Of a stretch of 64,000 nucleotides of DNA, positions 62,496-64,000 are shown one piece after another; position 1 is the first letter of the stretch, and the number at the start of each line of letters is the position of its first letter. The notes beneath the pieces were generated by a model. The model saw nothing but the letters and a program-made list of their open reading frames with translations. It did no database searches and was not told the origin of the DNA. The position numbers and the translations under genes are program-made. Source of the stretch: Nitrosospira multiformis. GTDB taxonomy: Bacteria; Pseudomonadota; Gammaproteobacteria; Burkholderiales; Nitrosomonadaceae. The stretch spans positions 62,001 through 126,000 of the forward strand of contig JAFKJB010000004.1 in NCBI GenBank assembly GCA_017306155.1, in the 5' to 3' direction.

Positions 62496-63962
62496 TCAAG
62501 TTGGATCGCTAGTACGAGGCCGACGCCATGTTTTTATATGCCCCTGCATCAGCACAAGCTCGTCAAATAACGGGGGTTTAAGCAGCCAGATAGCCACGGC
62601 CCAGCTAATTCCGGTAACGAAGATGAGCGCCGTAACCATGGGGATAGAAGTAAATTGCGCATTGCCCCAGGTCATAATTGCAAAAAGGGAAGGCGACACT
62701 GCCACAACAGTTATTGTGATATTTTTAATATAAATTCGGCCAAACGATGTAAATGGAATCTGGAGGAGCCGTTGCCCGATAATTTGGTAAATGCATACCT
62801 GAATCAGACCAACGAATACCATAGCTACCGCAACCCAAATCAGGCCGTGCTGCGAAGCAACTAACACTGCTATAACTGTAGTAATTTGCAAGGTGAGAAC
62901 GATACGAAAAGAAGTGCGAATTTGCTCCACGGATATCAGCATCTGATCGACCAGGACAGTTGTATATATCAGAATTGCATGAACGCAGAGAATGCGCAAG
63001 ACAGGCGCCGATTCCAGCCATTGATCTCCGAACAGTAGCCGTATTACGGGTTCCGAGAGTACGGCGAGCGTGGCAAAGAAAGGCCATGCCACCGTGGTTA
63101 TGCAGGCAACCAGAAAAAGGTACTGATCCTTGTCGAGCGACCCGTCGCGATGCTGCCTGGAGAAGTGCGGGAGTATGACTCCCCAGAGGGCTTCCAGAAA
63201 AGCCTTGTTGAAAATGCCGATTGTACCGAGTGCCCTGCTGTACAAGCCCACAGCGCTCAAATCCAGCAGCTTTCCCAGTATCCAGTCTGGAGACGTCTGG
63301 CCCGCATGGGTGATCAGCTGGCGGCTACCTGCATAACGGCAAAAAGCGAAAACGTGAGGAATCTCGCGTATACCGGGCAGAAGCAGCATCTCCTTGGGAC
63401 GGAATACAAAGGTAAGGAGCACGCTTGTCGCGGTCCCCGCGATCGCGCTCCAGACAAGGCTGCGATAGGCTTCCCCGGCAAGGGCGGAGAGTATGCCTAC
63501 CAGTGAGGATGCAATAACGCTTGCCACCTGGATTACCATGGTGTGCTGGAATCGCATCTCGCGCCGAATGTGCGCGAAAGTGATGGCGCCGATGGGTACC
63601 AGCAGAAAATTGATGCACAGCAGGCCGATAACTTCGCGCACTGCCTCGCTATTGTAAAAATCCCCGATGGGGGTTCGCGCAAAAAACAGGATGAGCGCAA
63701 TGCCCCAGCCGAACAGCACGTTAAGCGTAAATGCAGCCCGAATGCGATCGGGTGTCAGCTCCTTTTCCTGCACAATGTATTCATTGATGCCGAACTCGCG
63801 CAGTAAATGGCCAAGACCCACAAATACTGCTGCTACCGTATAGACGCCTATATCCTCGGGCGTGAGCAGGCGGGCCAGGATGACGGTCGTGATGAAGTGA
63901 ATGATGACCGTCAGGTATTTGTTGAGATATGAGTAAGCGAGCGCTACCCTGAAGCTAGCCAC
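62496..63962 (-). CDS. Polysaccharide flippase (Wzx-like), second copy
   Basis: The 488-residue membrane protein of the MOP flippase superfamily has 12-14 helices and the start ASFRVALAYSYLNKYLTVII. LARLLTPEDIGVYTVAAVFV (about 29-48) is typical of the polysaccharide synthesis protein family. It would export a lipid-linked repeat unit distinct from, or alternative to, that handled by the flippase at 18870. It is the first minus-strand gene of this end cluster, 280 bases upstream of the methyltransferase. Confidence 0.87.
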   Translation of the reverse strand: MASFRVALAYSYLNKYLTVIIHFITTVILARLLTPEDIGVYTVAAVFVGLGHLLREFGINEYIVQEKELTPDRIRAAFTLNVLFGWGIALILFFARTPIGDFYNSEAVREVIGLLCINFLLVPIGAITFAHIRREMRFQHTMVIQVASVIASSLVGILSALAGEAYRSLVWSAIAGTATSVLLTFVFRPKEMLLLPGIREIPHVFAFCRYAGSRQLITHAGQTSPDWILGKLLDLSAVGLYSRALGTIGIFNKAFLEALWGVILPHFSRQHRDGSLDKDQYLFLVACITTVAWPFFATLAVLSEPVIRLLFGDQWLESAPVLRILCVHAILIYTTVLVDQMLISVEQIRTSFRIVLTLQITTVIAVLVASQHGLIWVAVAMVFVGLIQVCIYQIIGQRLLQIPFTSFGRIYIKNITITVVAVSPSLFAIMTWGNAQFTSIPMVTALIFVTGISWAVAIWLLKPPLFDELVLMQGHIKTWRRPRTSDPT

Positions 63963-64000
63963 GGTTGTATTTTATTGGTTGTATTTGTCGTTTCCGCATG

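Overview
The window looks like the chromosome of a betaproteobacterium. A member of the Nitrosomonadaceae such as Nitrosospira is my best guess. The guess rests on the complete XrtB-type (exosortase B) exopolysaccharide operon, PEP-CTERM proteins and exosortase-A-associated accessory genes, all typical of these bacteria. I cannot prove the genus from the sequence alone.

Bases 1-7449 are the right end of an integrated mobile element, with every gene on the minus strand. Reading from the chromosome junction there is a tyrosine integrase, an unknown 264-residue gene, an excisionase/AlpA-like HTH protein, small unknown genes, a P4-like structured leader, a primase zinc-finger protein, a RepA-type hexameric helicase, a cluster of 11-bp repeats that could be an origin, a Nu1-type small terminase, three small unknown genes and the start of a possible head protease. 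The element ends in a 49-bp 3' fragment of tRNA-His (GTG anticodon), so it used that tRNA gene as its attachment site. The intact tRNA should lie left of base 1. Bases 7450-8550 hold no gene, only short tandem repeats ahead of epsA.

Bases 8551-38250 are one long exopolysaccharide region on the plus strand. It begins with the XrtB core: epsA regulator, epsB priming transferase, epsL, epsD, epsE, epsF, epsG, epsH/xrtB and epsI, with a VanZ-like gene antisense between epsG and epsH. A flippase, a polymerase, glycosyltransferases, two methyltransferases, a heparinase-type lipoprotein and sugar-precursor genes follow. A DUF354 / Gfo-Idh-MocA / unknown barrel-like / lyase / WecB set includes a PEP-CTERM-tagged heparin-lyase-like enzyme. 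Next come galE, a bifunctional manC, a PEP-CTERM protein and a strong terminator.

Bases 38691-47031 hold tRNA-Val, an RluF-like pseudouridine synthase, the dTDP-rhamnose genes rfbBDAC, a membrane fatty-acid desaturase and a TviB/TviC pair for UDP-GalNAc-uronate. Bases 47067-50113 (minus strand) hold a TPR protein and an acyl-carrier-protein / hydrolase-2 / hydrolase-1 operon of the exosortase A system. Bases 51588-58621 (plus strand) hold a GT2-GtrA protein, a GT39-like transferase, two GT4 enzymes, a PaaK-like ligase and a truncated methyltransferase. Bases 58639-63962 (minus strand) hold further glycosyltransferases, a methyltransferase and a second flippase.

Together the genes after 8550 appear to make, export, trim and anchor one or more complex surface polysaccharides. 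Precursor genes for rhamnose, mannose, galactose, ManNAc and GalNAcA are present. Exosortase B would process PEP-CTERM proteins for the same surface. XrtA itself is not in the window although several of its partner genes are.
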